From contig NZ_AP023360.1 in NCBI RefSeq assembly GCF_018326265.1, positions 7,809,001-7,873,000 of the forward strand: 64,000 bases of DNA, written 5' to 3'. How positions within the stretch are numbered: position 1 is the first letter of the stretch; each line of letters starts with the position of its first letter. The translations under genes were made by a program, and so were the position numbers. Shown here piece after piece: positions 44,955-52,564 of this stretch. Source of the stretch: Catellatospora sp. IY07-71. GTDB taxonomy: Bacteria > Actinomycetota > Actinomycetes > Mycobacteriales > Micromonosporaceae. Below the pieces are notes generated by a model. The model had not been told where the DNA came from, made no database searches, and saw nothing but the letters and a program-made list of their open reading frames with translations.

Positions 44955-45347
44955 TTACGGATTCTTCTTCGACTGCGTGGGGTGCGGGCGGTCGCTGGGC
45001 CGGTTGCCCCGGGTGGTCGACGAGGGCTCGGGCGTCGGCTTGCCGGTCTGCTTCACGGGGGTGGGCGTCACCGATCCGGGTCCGGGGGCGGGCGACGGCT
45101 GCGTCTGTCCGTCAGGGCTGGTGGACGGCTCGGCCGTCGGCGACAGTTCGGCGACCGGCCGGTCGGGCAGCAACTGGGGCAGACCGGGCAGCTGAGCCGG
45201 GTCCACGCCGAGGAAGCCGGCCGCCACGACGCCGATCATCAGGGTGAGCAGCACCCCGCCACCCGCGGCCAACAGTGTGAACATCCGCCGGCGACGCCCC
45301 GTGCGGTCGACGAAGACCGGTCGGTTGGCGCCTTTTTTTCTGCTCAT
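44955..45347 (-). CDS. membrane-anchored Pro/Ser/Thr-rich protein
   Basis: A 130-residue protein: a basic cytoplasmic start (SRKKGANRPVFVDRTGRRRR), one transmembrane helix (FTLLAAGGGVLLTLMIGVVAAGFL), then an extracellular tail rich in Pro, Ser and Thr. Translation of the deacetylase/glycosyltransferase follows directly (TAA, two bases, ATG), so it likely assists that enzyme. I do not know a biochemical role. Codons 3-5 contain a run of seven A residues (positions 45335-45341), unusual at this base composition and a possible slippage site. Confidence 0.7.
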   Translation of the reverse strand: MSRKKGANRPVFVDRTGRRRRMFTLLAAGGGVLLTLMIGVVAAGFLGVDPAQLPGLPQLLPDRPVAELSPTAEPSTSPDGQTQPSPAPGPGSVTPTPVKQTGKPTPEPSSTTRGNRPSDRPHPTQSKKNP

Positions 45348-45548
45348 CTCCGCTGCCCTGATCTCGTACTCGCCGCGGCCGGAGCCGGCGGCGGGCACGT
45401 GCGCACGTGCCACCGATAGAGCGTCGCGGCCCCCTCGTCCGTCACACCGTATGCGGCGAATCTCCGGCGCGTACCGGACCGGTTCGCACAGACGGGTGGT
45501 ATGTGTGCACAATCAATCGCTCAGGGTCGCGTGCGAGGGGAGCTGCCG

Positions 45549-46127
45549 GTGACCGACGTGCGTCCGCACGCTGCCGTCGATCTGTCGGCAGCGGTGGAAT
45601 CGGCCCGGCATGGTGACGAGGCCGCGTTCAACCGGCTCTACCTCGCGGTGCAGCCCGGCCTGCTGCGCTACCTGCGGCTGCTCGTCGGCTCCGACGCCGA
45701 GGACGTGGCCTCCGAGACGTGGCTGCAGATCGTGCGTGACCTGCGCACCTTCCGGGGCGACGAGAACGGGTTCCGGCGCTGGGCCGCGACCATCGCCCGG
45801 CACCGCGCCATGGACCACCTGCGGCACCACCAGCGCCGCCCGTCCGTGCCGCTGCCGGTGGAGGCGATGGCCGATCTGCCCGCCGCCGACGACACGGCGG
45901 TCGCGGTGGAGCAGCTGATGACGACCGACGGCGCGCTGGCCCTGATCGCGTCGCTGCCGCGGGACCAGGCCGAGGCGGTCCTGCTACGCGCGGTGATGGG
46001 GCTGGACGCGCAGTCCGCGGCCGACGTGCTGGGCAAGCGGTCGGGCGCGGTGCGGATGGCGGCACACCGCGGCCTGCGGCGGCTGGCCGACGTGCTCGGC
46101 GGAGAGCGGAATCGGGGCGCCGAGTGA
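45549..46127 (+). CDS. ECF-type RNA polymerase sigma factor
   Basis: A 192-residue sigma factor. Region 2: FNRLYLAVQPGLLRYLRLLVGSDAEDVASETWLQIVRDLRTF and FRRWAATIARHRAMDHLRHHQRRP. Region 4: LALIASLPRDQAEAVLLRAVMGLDAQSAADVLGKRSGAVRMAAHRGLRRL. GTG 45549 has GAGGGGAG at a good distance. Downstream lie a possible 22-residue ORF and a membrane protein that is a candidate anti-sigma factor. It is divergent from the membrane-anchored protein gene. Confidence 0.92.
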   Translation: MTDVRPHAAVDLSAAVESARHGDEAAFNRLYLAVQPGLLRYLRLLVGSDAEDVASETWLQIVRDLRTFRGDENGFRRWAATIARHRAMDHLRHHQRRPSVPLPVEAMADLPAADDTAVAVEQLMTTDGALALIASLPRDQAEAVLLRAVMGLDAQSAADVLGKRSGAVRMAAHRGLRRLADVLGGERNRGAE

Positions 46128-46161
46128 CACCGGGCGGGCGCTCGGCGCTGAAGAAGGTGAT

Positions 46162-46230
46162 ATGAGCAAGCGATTCATACCGGTGACAGCGGCTCAGATG
46201 GCTGGCGGGCGAAGCGAGGAGGGGGCATGA
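46162..46230 (+). CDS. 22-residue candidate leader or micropeptide
   Basis: ATG 46162 is preceded by GAAGGTGAT, and the frame runs 22 codons to a TGA (46228-46230) that overlaps the next gene's ATG as ATGA. The sequence is basic at the start (SKRFIPVTAAQM) and ends GGRSEEGA. The last codons also form the ribosome binding site of the next gene. It may be a translational-coupling leader rather than a functional peptide. Confidence 0.4.
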   Translation: MSKRFIPVTAAQMAGGRSEEGA

Positions 46231-47039
46231 CCGAACCGTTCGACGCGCACGACCAGGCTGCCTCCGAGCGGCGGCTGAACGACGCCTTCGCCCAGCGCGC
46301 CACCGGTGACCCCCTCGCCGACCTGCTGATGCGCGCGGCCGCGCCGGGCCGCCCCGAGGAGTACGCCGGCGCGGAGACGGTGCTGGCGGCGTTCCGCGCG
46401 GCGTACCCGGCACCCGTCGGCCGGCCCGGGCGCACGCTGCGCCGGGCGCTCACGCTCAAGGTGGCCGCGCTGGTCGCCGCGCTGACCGTGGGCGGTGTCG
46501 CGTTCGCCACCGGCACCGGCGTGCTGCCGAACCCGTTCCCGATCGGCCCGCAGCAGGACCCGGGGGACTCCCCGTCGGCGGCGGGTTCGCGCGGGACGGT
46601 GCCGTCGGCGACCTCCACGCCCGCGCCCTCGCCCAGCCTGTCCGCGTCGGTGGCGCCCGGAACGTCGCTGCCCGCCAACGCGCAAGGTCTGTGCCGCAGC
46701 TTCCTGGCGACCGCGGAGAAGGACAAGCCGAAGGCCACCGACAGTCCCGAGTACGCCGCGCTGATGGCGGCCGCGGGTGGCCAGGACCTGACCGCGTTCT
46801 GCGAGGCGCTGCTGGCCGACGCCGACCAGCCGGTCGGGGAGCCCGGCACGTCGCCGGACCCGAGCAAGATCCAGCCGAGCCAGGTCCAGCCCTCCAAGGC
46901 GCATCCGTCGAGGTCGCCGAAGGAGAACGGGGCGCCCGGCCGGGCGAGCCAGACGCCCCGGGCGTCTGAACGCGGTTACGCGATGCCCGGCGCCCCCGCC
47001 GACACGGCCGTCTCCGGCCAGGTGCGCCCGGTGCAGTGA
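46227..47039 (+). CDS. single-pass membrane protein, candidate anti-sigma factor
   Basis: A 270-residue protein. The cytoplasmic N-terminal part (about 1-72) is helical and includes ADLLMRAAAPGRPEEYAGAETVLAAFRAAY; one transmembrane helix follows (LKVAALVAALTVGGVAFA, about 76-93); the extracytoplasmic part is Pro/Ser/Lys-rich with two Cys (LCRSFLATAEKD and FCEALLAD) that could form a disulphide. Position after an ECF sigma gene with GAGGAGG upstream suggests it restrains that sigma factor, but no ZAS zinc motif is present. I do not recognise a precise family. Confidence 0.7.
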   Translation: MTEPFDAHDQAASERRLNDAFAQRATGDPLADLLMRAAAPGRPEEYAGAETVLAAFRAAYPAPVGRPGRTLRRALTLKVAALVAALTVGGVAFATGTGVLPNPFPIGPQQDPGDSPSAAGSRGTVPSATSTPAPSPSLSASVAPGTSLPANAQGLCRSFLATAEKDKPKATDSPEYAALMAAAGGQDLTAFCEALLADADQPVGEPGTSPDPSKIQPSQVQPSKAHPSRSPKENGAPGRASQTPRASERGYAMPGAPADTAVSGQVRPVQ

Positions 47040-47257
47040 CGCCGCCGCCCCGGGCGGCGCTCTACGGGGTGGGAGCGTCTCCGGCCTATCCGGGGCGGTC
47101 CCGGTCCCACAGTTCCACTGTCCGGACCCGGTGCGCGGCCCACGGCAATCCTCCCGCAGGTGTGTCGCGCACCGGTTGGCCCGGTCGCGCACAGCCGCCG
47201 GCGGCTCCGGCGCGTGCGCTTCATACCGATCTTCACTCTGGGTAGCCTGACCTGGTT

Positions 47258-47274
47258 TGTCACATTTGGTGACA
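47258..47274. promoter_or_regulatory. candidate operator TGTCAC-N5-GTGACA
   Basis: A 6-5-6 inverted repeat 21 bases before the ATG at 47296. It lies in an AT-richer pocket and is placed to control the propeller/crystallin gene. No regulator can be assigned. Confidence 0.3.
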
Positions 47275-47295
47275 TATTCGGGGGGCTTATCCAGC

Positions 47296-50073
47296 ATGAA
47301 TAGTGAGTTCAGGGTGGGGGCGTTCGGCACGGCCCTGCTGTCCGGCGTCCTGATGTTCGCCACCGCCGCGGCGCCCGCGCCGTCGGCCGCGCGGGCCGCC
47401 GCCCCGTCGGCGCCCGTCATCACCGAACCAGAGAAGGACAACCGCCTGCTCAGCGCAGCGGACGTGCACATGGAGACGCGTCCGCTGCAGGGCGGCGACG
47501 GCGGCGACCTGCACCTGTGCACCGACTGGGAGATCTGGGCGGGCAGCCCCGGCGGCGGCGAGCGGGTCTGGTTCGACTCCTGCGCCAGCGGCACCGGCCG
47601 GGTCCACGTGCACCTCGGCGACGGCGTGTTCGAGAACTCCTTCGCCGGCCGGGCCGACCTGCTGCCGGACAAGCAGTACACGCTGCGGGTCCGCCACCGC
47701 GACACGTCCGGCGCGTGGACCGCGTACTCCTCGCGGCCGTTCAAGACGGATGTGGAGCGCAAGCCGCTGCCCGGCGAGGGCGACTGGAAGGTGCACCAGC
47801 CCGGCTTCGTGGTCGAGGAGGTGGCCGAGGACTTCGCGCTGCCGGTCAACATCGCGATGGTGCCGAAGCACCCGAGCGACCCGAGCAGGCCGCTGTTCTA
47901 CGTCACCGAGCTGTACGGCAAGATCATCACGGTCACCGGGGACTTCAAGAAGAAGACCTACGCCGCGGACCTGCTCGACTTCGACCCCAGCGCCCAGTTC
48001 CCGGGCACCGGCGAGATGGGCGTGACCGGCATCGTGGTCGAGCCGAAGACCGGCGACGTCATCGCGGCCATGCTGTACCAGGACGACGGCGACCTGCTGG
48101 CGAAGATCGTGCGTTTCCAGAGCACCGACGGCGGCATGACCGCCGCCAAGCAGAGCACGATCATCAAGTTCCCGGACGAGGAGCAGTCGACCTCGCACCA
48201 GATCTCGAACCTGACCATCGGCCCGGACGGCAAGCTCTACGTGCACATGGGCGACGGCTTCGTCGCCGACACCGCCGAGGACATGGACTCCTTCCGCGGC
48301 AAGGTCCTGCGGATGAACCTGGACGGCACCGCGCCCAGCGACAACCCGTTCTACAAGGGCACCGGCAAGCTCCAGGCGAAGGACTACATCTGGGCGTACG
48401 GGCTGCGCAACCCCTTCGGCGGCGCCTGGCGCGCGGCCGACGGCCAGCACTACTCGGTCGAGAACGGGCCCTCGGTCAACGACCGCCTCGCCCGCATCAC
48501 CAAGGGCGGCCGCTACCACTGGACCGGCGGCGCCAGCGGGCTGACCAAGAACGCGCTCTACAACTGGAAGGAGACCCAGGGCCCGGTCAACATCACCTTC
48601 ACCGAGCCGGAGGTCTACCACGCGGCAGGCTTCCCGCAGGAGAAGTACGGCAACGCGTTCGTCACGCTCAGCGGCCCGACCTACGCCAGCGGCCCGCAGC
48701 GGCGCGGCAAGAAGATCGTCGAGTTCGAGTTCGACAAGGACGGCTCGGTCGACGACCCGAAGACCCTGATCGAGTACACCGGCAGCGGCAAGACCAGCGT
48801 CGCCGCGCTCGCCCCGGGACCTGACGGGCTCTACTTCTCCACGCTGTACACCAAGATCGGCGATGCCACCGACTCCGGCGCGAAGATCCTGCGCGTGCGG
48901 TACGCGCCCAAGGGCACCAGCTCGCCGGTGACGCTGTACTCCGACAGCGGCTTCAAGGGCGAGTCCCGCGGCCTCGGCACCGGCGTCTTCGACGCCGCGT
49001 CCGGCGCGTTCGGCAAGCTCAAGGACAACACGGCCAGCTCGCTGAAGGTGGCCGGCGGCTACCGCGTCGTCGCCTGCGACGGCTCGGCCGGCGCGCCCGG
49101 CCTCGGCACCTGCCGCTATTTCGGGGCCGGGTCGCACGGCACCCTCGGCGAGTTCAACGACAAGATCTCGTCGATCGCCGTGTTCGGCGGGCCGGTCGAG
49201 GGCAAGGGCGTCGTCGGATACCGCGAGACGAACCTGAAGGGAGCGAGCCAGCCGCTGGGTGCGGGCATGCACGAGTCGGTGGCCGGGGAACTGGCCGGCG
49301 GCGACAGCACGCCGATCAGCTCGCTCAAGGTCGGCGCCGGATACCGGCTCATCGCCTGCGACCGGGACCGCGCGGGCGGCACCGACCTCGGCGTGTGCCG
49401 CATCCTCGGCAGCGGCGAGCACGCCACGCTGGGCGAGCTCAACGGCAGGATCTCGCTGCTCGGCGTGGTCGGCCCGCCGGTCACCGTGTTCAGCGAGCCC
49501 AAGGCCAAGGGCAAGGCGCAGAGCCTGGAGGCCGGGGTGTACGAGGGCCGTGGCAAGGAACTGGCGGAGGTCGGCGACAACGCGATCAGCTCGCTGCGGG
49601 TCGAGCCCGGCAACCGGGTCGTGGCGTGCGCGAACGACGGCGGCACGGGCGGCGGCACCGGCAACCTCGGCCGCTGCCGCGCGTTCCCGGCCGGCGAGCA
49701 CACGCTCACCGGCACCGATCTCGACGACGCGATCTCGCTGCTGCTGGTCTCCGGTGACACGGCGAAGGGCGCCGGTGTGACCGCGTACGCCGACCGGGAC
49801 TTCAAGGGCGGCAGGTCGGCGCTCGGCCCGGGCCTCCACGAGGACGCGCAGGGCGGGCTCGGGGACGCGGGCAACGACGACATCAGCTCGCTGAAGGTCG
49901 CCGCCGGGCACCGGGCCGTCGCCTGCCAGCACGGCACCAAGCCGGCCGTGTTCGACGTGGGGCTGTGCCGCTACTACGCCGCGGGCGACTACGCCTACCT
50001 CGGCACGGACCTCAACGACCTGATCACCCTGGTCGCGGTGGACACGCTGGCCGCTGGGCCGAACAAGGGCTGA
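47296..50073 (+). CDS. secreted sugar-dehydrogenase-like propeller with crystallin-like repeats, paralog 2
   Basis: A 925-residue exported protein. The N-terminal beta domain and propeller (about 35-540) are closely similar to the protein at 27713-29788: ITEPEKDNRLLSAADVHMET, NLTIGPDGKLYVHMGDGF, RGKVLRMNLDGTAP, GLRNPFGGAWRAADGQHYS and PGPDGLYFSTLY. Instead of the Ig-like end it has four beta/gamma-crystallin-like units (about 545-925), each starting with a VTLYSDSGFKGES-type strand and ending in CRYFGAGSHGTLGEFNDKIS-type segments. These units often bind calcium. Signal peptide: hydrophobic run to about residue 34. A terminator-like stem follows at 50104-50137. Confidence 0.9.
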   Translation: MNSEFRVGAFGTALLSGVLMFATAAAPAPSAARAAAPSAPVITEPEKDNRLLSAADVHMETRPLQGGDGGDLHLCTDWEIWAGSPGGGERVWFDSCASGTGRVHVHLGDGVFENSFAGRADLLPDKQYTLRVRHRDTSGAWTAYSSRPFKTDVERKPLPGEGDWKVHQPGFVVEEVAEDFALPVNIAMVPKHPSDPSRPLFYVTELYGKIITVTGDFKKKTYAADLLDFDPSAQFPGTGEMGVTGIVVEPKTGDVIAAMLYQDDGDLLAKIVRFQSTDGGMTAAKQSTIIKFPDEEQSTSHQISNLTIGPDGKLYVHMGDGFVADTAEDMDSFRGKVLRMNLDGTAPSDNPFYKGTGKLQAKDYIWAYGLRNPFGGAWRAADGQHYSVENGPSVNDRLARITKGGRYHWTGGASGLTKNALYNWKETQGPVNITFTEPEVYHAAGFPQEKYGNAFVTLSGPTYASGPQRRGKKIVEFEFDKDGSVDDPKTLIEYTGSGKTSVAALAPGPDGLYFSTLYTKIGDATDSGAKILRVRYAPKGTSSPVTLYSDSGFKGESRGLGTGVFDAASGAFGKLKDNTASSLKVAGGYRVVACDGSAGAPGLGTCRYFGAGSHGTLGEFNDKISSIAVFGGPVEGKGVVGYRETNLKGASQPLGAGMHESVAGELAGGDSTPISSLKVGAGYRLIACDRDRAGGTDLGVCRILGSGEHATLGELNGRISLLGVVGPPVTVFSEPKAKGKAQSLEAGVYEGRGKELAEVGDNAISSLRVEPGNRVVACANDGGTGGGTGNLGRCRAFPAGEHTLTGTDLDDAISLLLVSGDTAKGAGVTAYADRDFKGGRSALGPGLHEDAQGGLGDAGNDDISSLKVAAGHRAVACQHGTKPAVFDVGLCRYYAAGDYAYLGTDLNDLITLVAVDTLAAGPNKG

Positions 50074-50103
50074 CGGTTGCGGCCGGCCTCCCGCCGGCAT
50101 GAC

Positions 50104-50137
50104 GAAGGCCCCGTCCGCGCCTGCGGCCGGGGCCTTC
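50104..50137 (+). terminator. stem-loop after crystallin-repeat gene
   Basis: GAAGGCCCCG (50104-50113) and CGGGGCCTTC (50128-50137) form an exact 10-base stem with a 14-base loop, 31 bases past the stop at 50073. It has the GC-rich form common for high-GC terminators. Confidence 0.65.
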
Positions 50138-50188
50138 CGCGTCAGGTCGTTCGTCGTCATCTGCCGCGGCCGCGGCCTGCCCTCGGCG

Positions 50189-50236
50189 GATCTAGATGAT
50201 TTGTCGTCGTCCCAGCGACCACAAATCATCTAGATC
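50189..50236. repeat. palindromic repeat family P5
   Basis: GATCTAGATGATTTGT (50189-50204) is exactly mirrored by ACAAATCATCTAGATC (50221-50236) around a 16-base loop. It is AT-rich for this genome and lies between convergent genes ending at 50073 and 50276. Confidence 0.85.
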
Positions 50237-50275
50237 GCGAGCTTGGCCGGGGGTTGTGTGCTGGGTCGGGTGGGG

Positions 50276-50683
50276 TCAGAAGCTGCTGCTGGAGCTGCCC
50301 GAGTCGCTGCTGCCGCTGGAGGAGCTGCCGGAGTCGCCACCGGACCAGCCGCCGCTCGACGAGCTGCCCGAATCCCCGCTCGACCAGCCGCTCGAACCCG
50401 AGCTGCCCGAGTCGCCACCGGACCAGCCACGGGAGCTGTCGTGGCCGCCTGACCAGCCACGAGACCCGTCCGGGTCGCTGCCCTGCCAGGCCGGGTCGGG
50501 GTAGGACGGATCCGCGCCGGTGCCCGTGTGGTGGTGGTAGAGGGGATGGCTGCCGCCCCGTTTGTGCAGCTGTCGCTGCTTGCCCTTGCCGCTCGCCGCC
50601 GCCGCGACCGCCGCGATCACGATGACCAGCGCCACCACGACCAGACAGACGAACCCGAGCACCATCAACGTCATCATCTCCAC
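50276..50683 (-). CDS. membrane protein with Ser/Gly/Trp-rich repeat tail
   Basis: A 135-residue protein: one N-terminal membrane helix (MTLMVLGFVCLVVVALVIVIAAVAAAA), a basic patch (GKGKQRQLHKRGG), a His/Pro segment, then a repetitive tail of GWSGGDSGSS-like units with polyserine to the C-terminus. The tail is probably unstructured and extracytoplasmic or cytosolic depending on topology. No known family. Start is GTG 50683 or ATG 50677, with no distinct ribosome binding site. Confidence 0.65.
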   Translation of the reverse strand: MEMMTLMVLGFVCLVVVALVIVIAAVAAAASGKGKQRQLHKRGGSHPLYHHHTGTGADPSYPDPAWQGSDPDGSRGWSGGHDSSRGWSGGDSGSSGSSGWSSGDSGSSSSGGWSGGDSGSSSSGSSDSGSSSSSF

Positions 50684-50803
50684 GGGCCCAAGCTAACCGA
50701 CCCGCGCACCTTCAAACCGGGCCACGATCCACGGGCCTCCCCCACCGCCGCCCGGCCGCCCGGCCCGCCGCCGCCGCCGCTGCCGCTGCCGCTGCCGCTG
50801 GGC

Positions 50804-50868
50804 AAGATCGCTGTCTCGTGTCCAAACCTGTGCTCTGACCACACTTTTCGACACGAAGCCGCGATCAT
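50804..50868. repeat. palindromic repeat family P6, intact copy
   Basis: AAGATCGCTGTCTCGTGTC (50804-50822) pairs with GACACGAAGCCGCGATCAT (about 50850-50868) with a few mismatches. The loop includes CTGTGCTCTGACCACACTTTTC. The second copy (50898-50921 joined to 52454-52493) has related arms and a related loop (CTGCGGTCTCACCGCACTTTC), and is split by the IS element. Confidence 0.75.
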
Positions 50869-50981
50869 CTCCCGGCTCCAGCCCCCGGAAACGGGCGAAG
50901 ATCGCGGCTTCGTGTCAAGATCAACGCCGTTGACTTAAGGATTTGATCGCCGCGTCAAGGCCGTCTCGGCTGGCGATATGG

Positions 50982-51034
50982 AACGGGACTCCTCAATATC
51001 AGTTCGACCAAGAATTGACCCGAGGAGTCCCGTT
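50982..51034 (+). promoter_or_regulatory. start-masking stem before transposase gene
   Basis: AACGGGACTCCTC (50982-50994) is exactly complementary to GAGGAGTCCCGTT (51022-51034). The right arm contains the ribosome binding site GAGGAG and the first two bases of the TTG start (51033-51035). A transcript reading in from outside would fold and hide the start, limiting transposase made by readthrough. Confidence 0.75.
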
Positions 51035-52430
51035 GCAGCAGCAGTCTGCCATCACGCGCACGATCACGGTAGCGGCCGGGGCGTTCGCGCCGGGCCATCT
51101 GGGCGAGCTGACCCAGGTTCTCGACTTCGACCTGGTCGATGCCGTGGCAGCCGAGACCGGCACCACGCAGCGGCGGGTCAGGCTGTTGCCGACCCGGGTG
51201 CTGATCTTCTTCGTGCTGGCGCTGGCGCTGTTCGAGCCGTGCGCCTACCGGCAGGTGTGGGCGAAACTGGTCGCCGGTCTGCGCGGGCTCGCGGTGGCCT
51301 GCCCGAGCGCGTCGGCGCTGACCCGCGCCCGCCGCCGCGTCGGCCCCAAACCGCTGCGCGCGCTGTTCGAGGCGGTCTGCGGCCCGGTGGCCTGGCCCAC
51401 GACGGGGCCGGCGTTCTGGCGCGGGTTTCGCACCGTCGCCGTGGACGCCACCACCCTGCACGTGCCCGACCGGCCCGGCACCAGGACGCGCTACCCCAAA
51501 CGCCAGGGTCCGGCGATGACGTTCAGCTACCCGTACCTGCGGCTGGTCGTGCTGGTCGAGTGCGGCACCCGCGCCCTGCTCGGGGCGGCGTTCGGGCCCG
51601 AAAGCGCCGGTGAGCATGTCTACGCCCGCCGGCTGCTGGACAAACTCGACGCCGGGATGCTGCTGCTGGCCGACGCCTACTACGACAGCTGGAAGCTACT
51701 GGCCGACATCGCGGCCACCCGCGTGCAGTATCTGTGCCGCTCCGGTGCCGGCCGCGTCCCGCTGATCCTGACCCGGCTATCCGACGGCTCCTACCTGTCC
51801 GTTCTCGGCCACGGCCGGCTGAAGGTCCGCGTCATCGAGACCTGGGTCGAGATCACCCACGCCGACGGCGTCGTGCGCACGGAGCAGTGGCGGCTGATCA
51901 CCAGCCTGCTCGACCACACCCGCTACCCCGCGGCCGACCTCGTGCAGCTCTACCACCAGCGCTGGCAGGTCGAGACGACCTACCTGTCGATCAAGTCCAC
52001 GATCCTGGACGAGCGGGTCCTGCGCTCCCACCACCCCGCCGACATCGACCAGGAACTCTGGGCCCTGCTGACCGTCTACCAGACGATCATCCGGATCACC
52101 GTCGACGCGGTCGACGCCCTGCCAGACGTCGACTACCACCGGGCCAGCTTCACCGTCGCCCTCGAAACCGCACGCGACCAGGTCGTCACCGCCGAAGCCG
52201 TCATACCACCACCCGGCCACGCCGTACTGGTCGGCGCCATCGGACAGGCCGTGCAGGACAACCTGCTACCCGCCCGACGACGCCAACGCGCCAAAGCCCG
52301 CAGCCGCAAGAACCCGACCAGCAAATACGGCCCCAACGCCGGCAAACACCCGCAGCAGACCCAGACCTACACCTTCCACGCCACCGTCACCATCTTCGAA
52401 GAAGGCTTGACAGCCCGCTCAAATCCTTAA
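51033..52430 (+). CDS. IS4-family DDE transposase
   Basis: A 465-residue transposase starting at TTG 51033, five bases after GAGGAG. An N-terminal IS4-type helical domain (about 10-110, LTQVLDFDLVDAVAAETGTTQRRVRLLPTR) precedes the RNase H-like catalytic domain. Catalytic residues are Asp138 in TVAVDATT, Asp214 in LLLADAYYD and Glu314 in YHQRWQVETTYLSIK, which also shows the YREK signature (Y-x2-R-x3-E-x6-K). A strand-rich insertion lies between the second Asp and the Glu. The C-terminus is basic and Gln/Lys-rich. A longer in-frame start at TTG 50943 lies in the terminal repeat and lacks a ribosome binding site. Confidence 0.93.
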   Translation: MQQQSAITRTITVAAGAFAPGHLGELTQVLDFDLVDAVAAETGTTQRRVRLLPTRVLIFFVLALALFEPCAYRQVWAKLVAGLRGLAVACPSASALTRARRRVGPKPLRALFEAVCGPVAWPTTGPAFWRGFRTVAVDATTLHVPDRPGTRTRYPKRQGPAMTFSYPYLRLVVLVECGTRALLGAAFGPESAGEHVYARRLLDKLDAGMLLLADAYYDSWKLLADIAATRVQYLCRSGAGRVPLILTRLSDGSYLSVLGHGRLKVRVIETWVEITHADGVVRTEQWRLITSLLDHTRYPAADLVQLYHQRWQVETTYLSIKSTILDERVLRSHHPADIDQELWALLTVYQTIIRITVDAVDALPDVDYHRASFTVALETARDQVVTAEAVIPPPGHAVLVGAIGQAVQDNLLPARRRQRAKARSRKNPTSKYGPNAGKHPQQTQTYTFHATVTIFEEGLTARSNP

Positions 52431-52564
52431 GTCAACGGCGTTGGTGTCAAGATCTGCGGTCTCACCGCACTTTCTGACACGAAGCAGCGATCTTCGCGAG
52501 GTCCGATACCCAACCGGCGCCAAGCCAGGCGGCACGCCCGGCCGCCCGACCGGGGCGGGGCAGG

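Larger units (their letters stand above)
50922..52443 (+). mobile_element. complete IS4-family insertion sequence
   Basis: A 1522-bp element bounded by exact 25-bp inverted repeats (50922-50946 and 52419-52443), outer end CAACGCCGTTGACTTAAGG. Both sides carry the direct repeat GTGTCAAGAT (50912-50921 and 52444-52453), a 10-bp target duplication in the size range of IS4-family elements. It contains one transposase gene with intact DDE residues. The intact ends, matched duplication and uninterrupted frame suggest a recent insertion. Confidence 0.95.
50898..52493. repeat. palindromic repeat family P6, copy split by the IS element
   Basis: If bases 50922-52453 (IS plus one target copy) are removed, the flanks join to GAAGATCGCGGCTTCGTGTCA, a 25-base loop, and TGACACGAAGCAGCGATCTTC, which pair along 21 bases with two mismatches. 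The loop holds TGCGGT-CTC-ACCGCA, a nested inner stem. Confidence 0.8.

Noticed and set aside
47287-50229. A 980-residue minus-strand frame opposite the propeller/crystallin gene
   Set aside because: Lacks any domain, while the plus strand encodes a signal peptide, propeller and repeats with a clear paralog.
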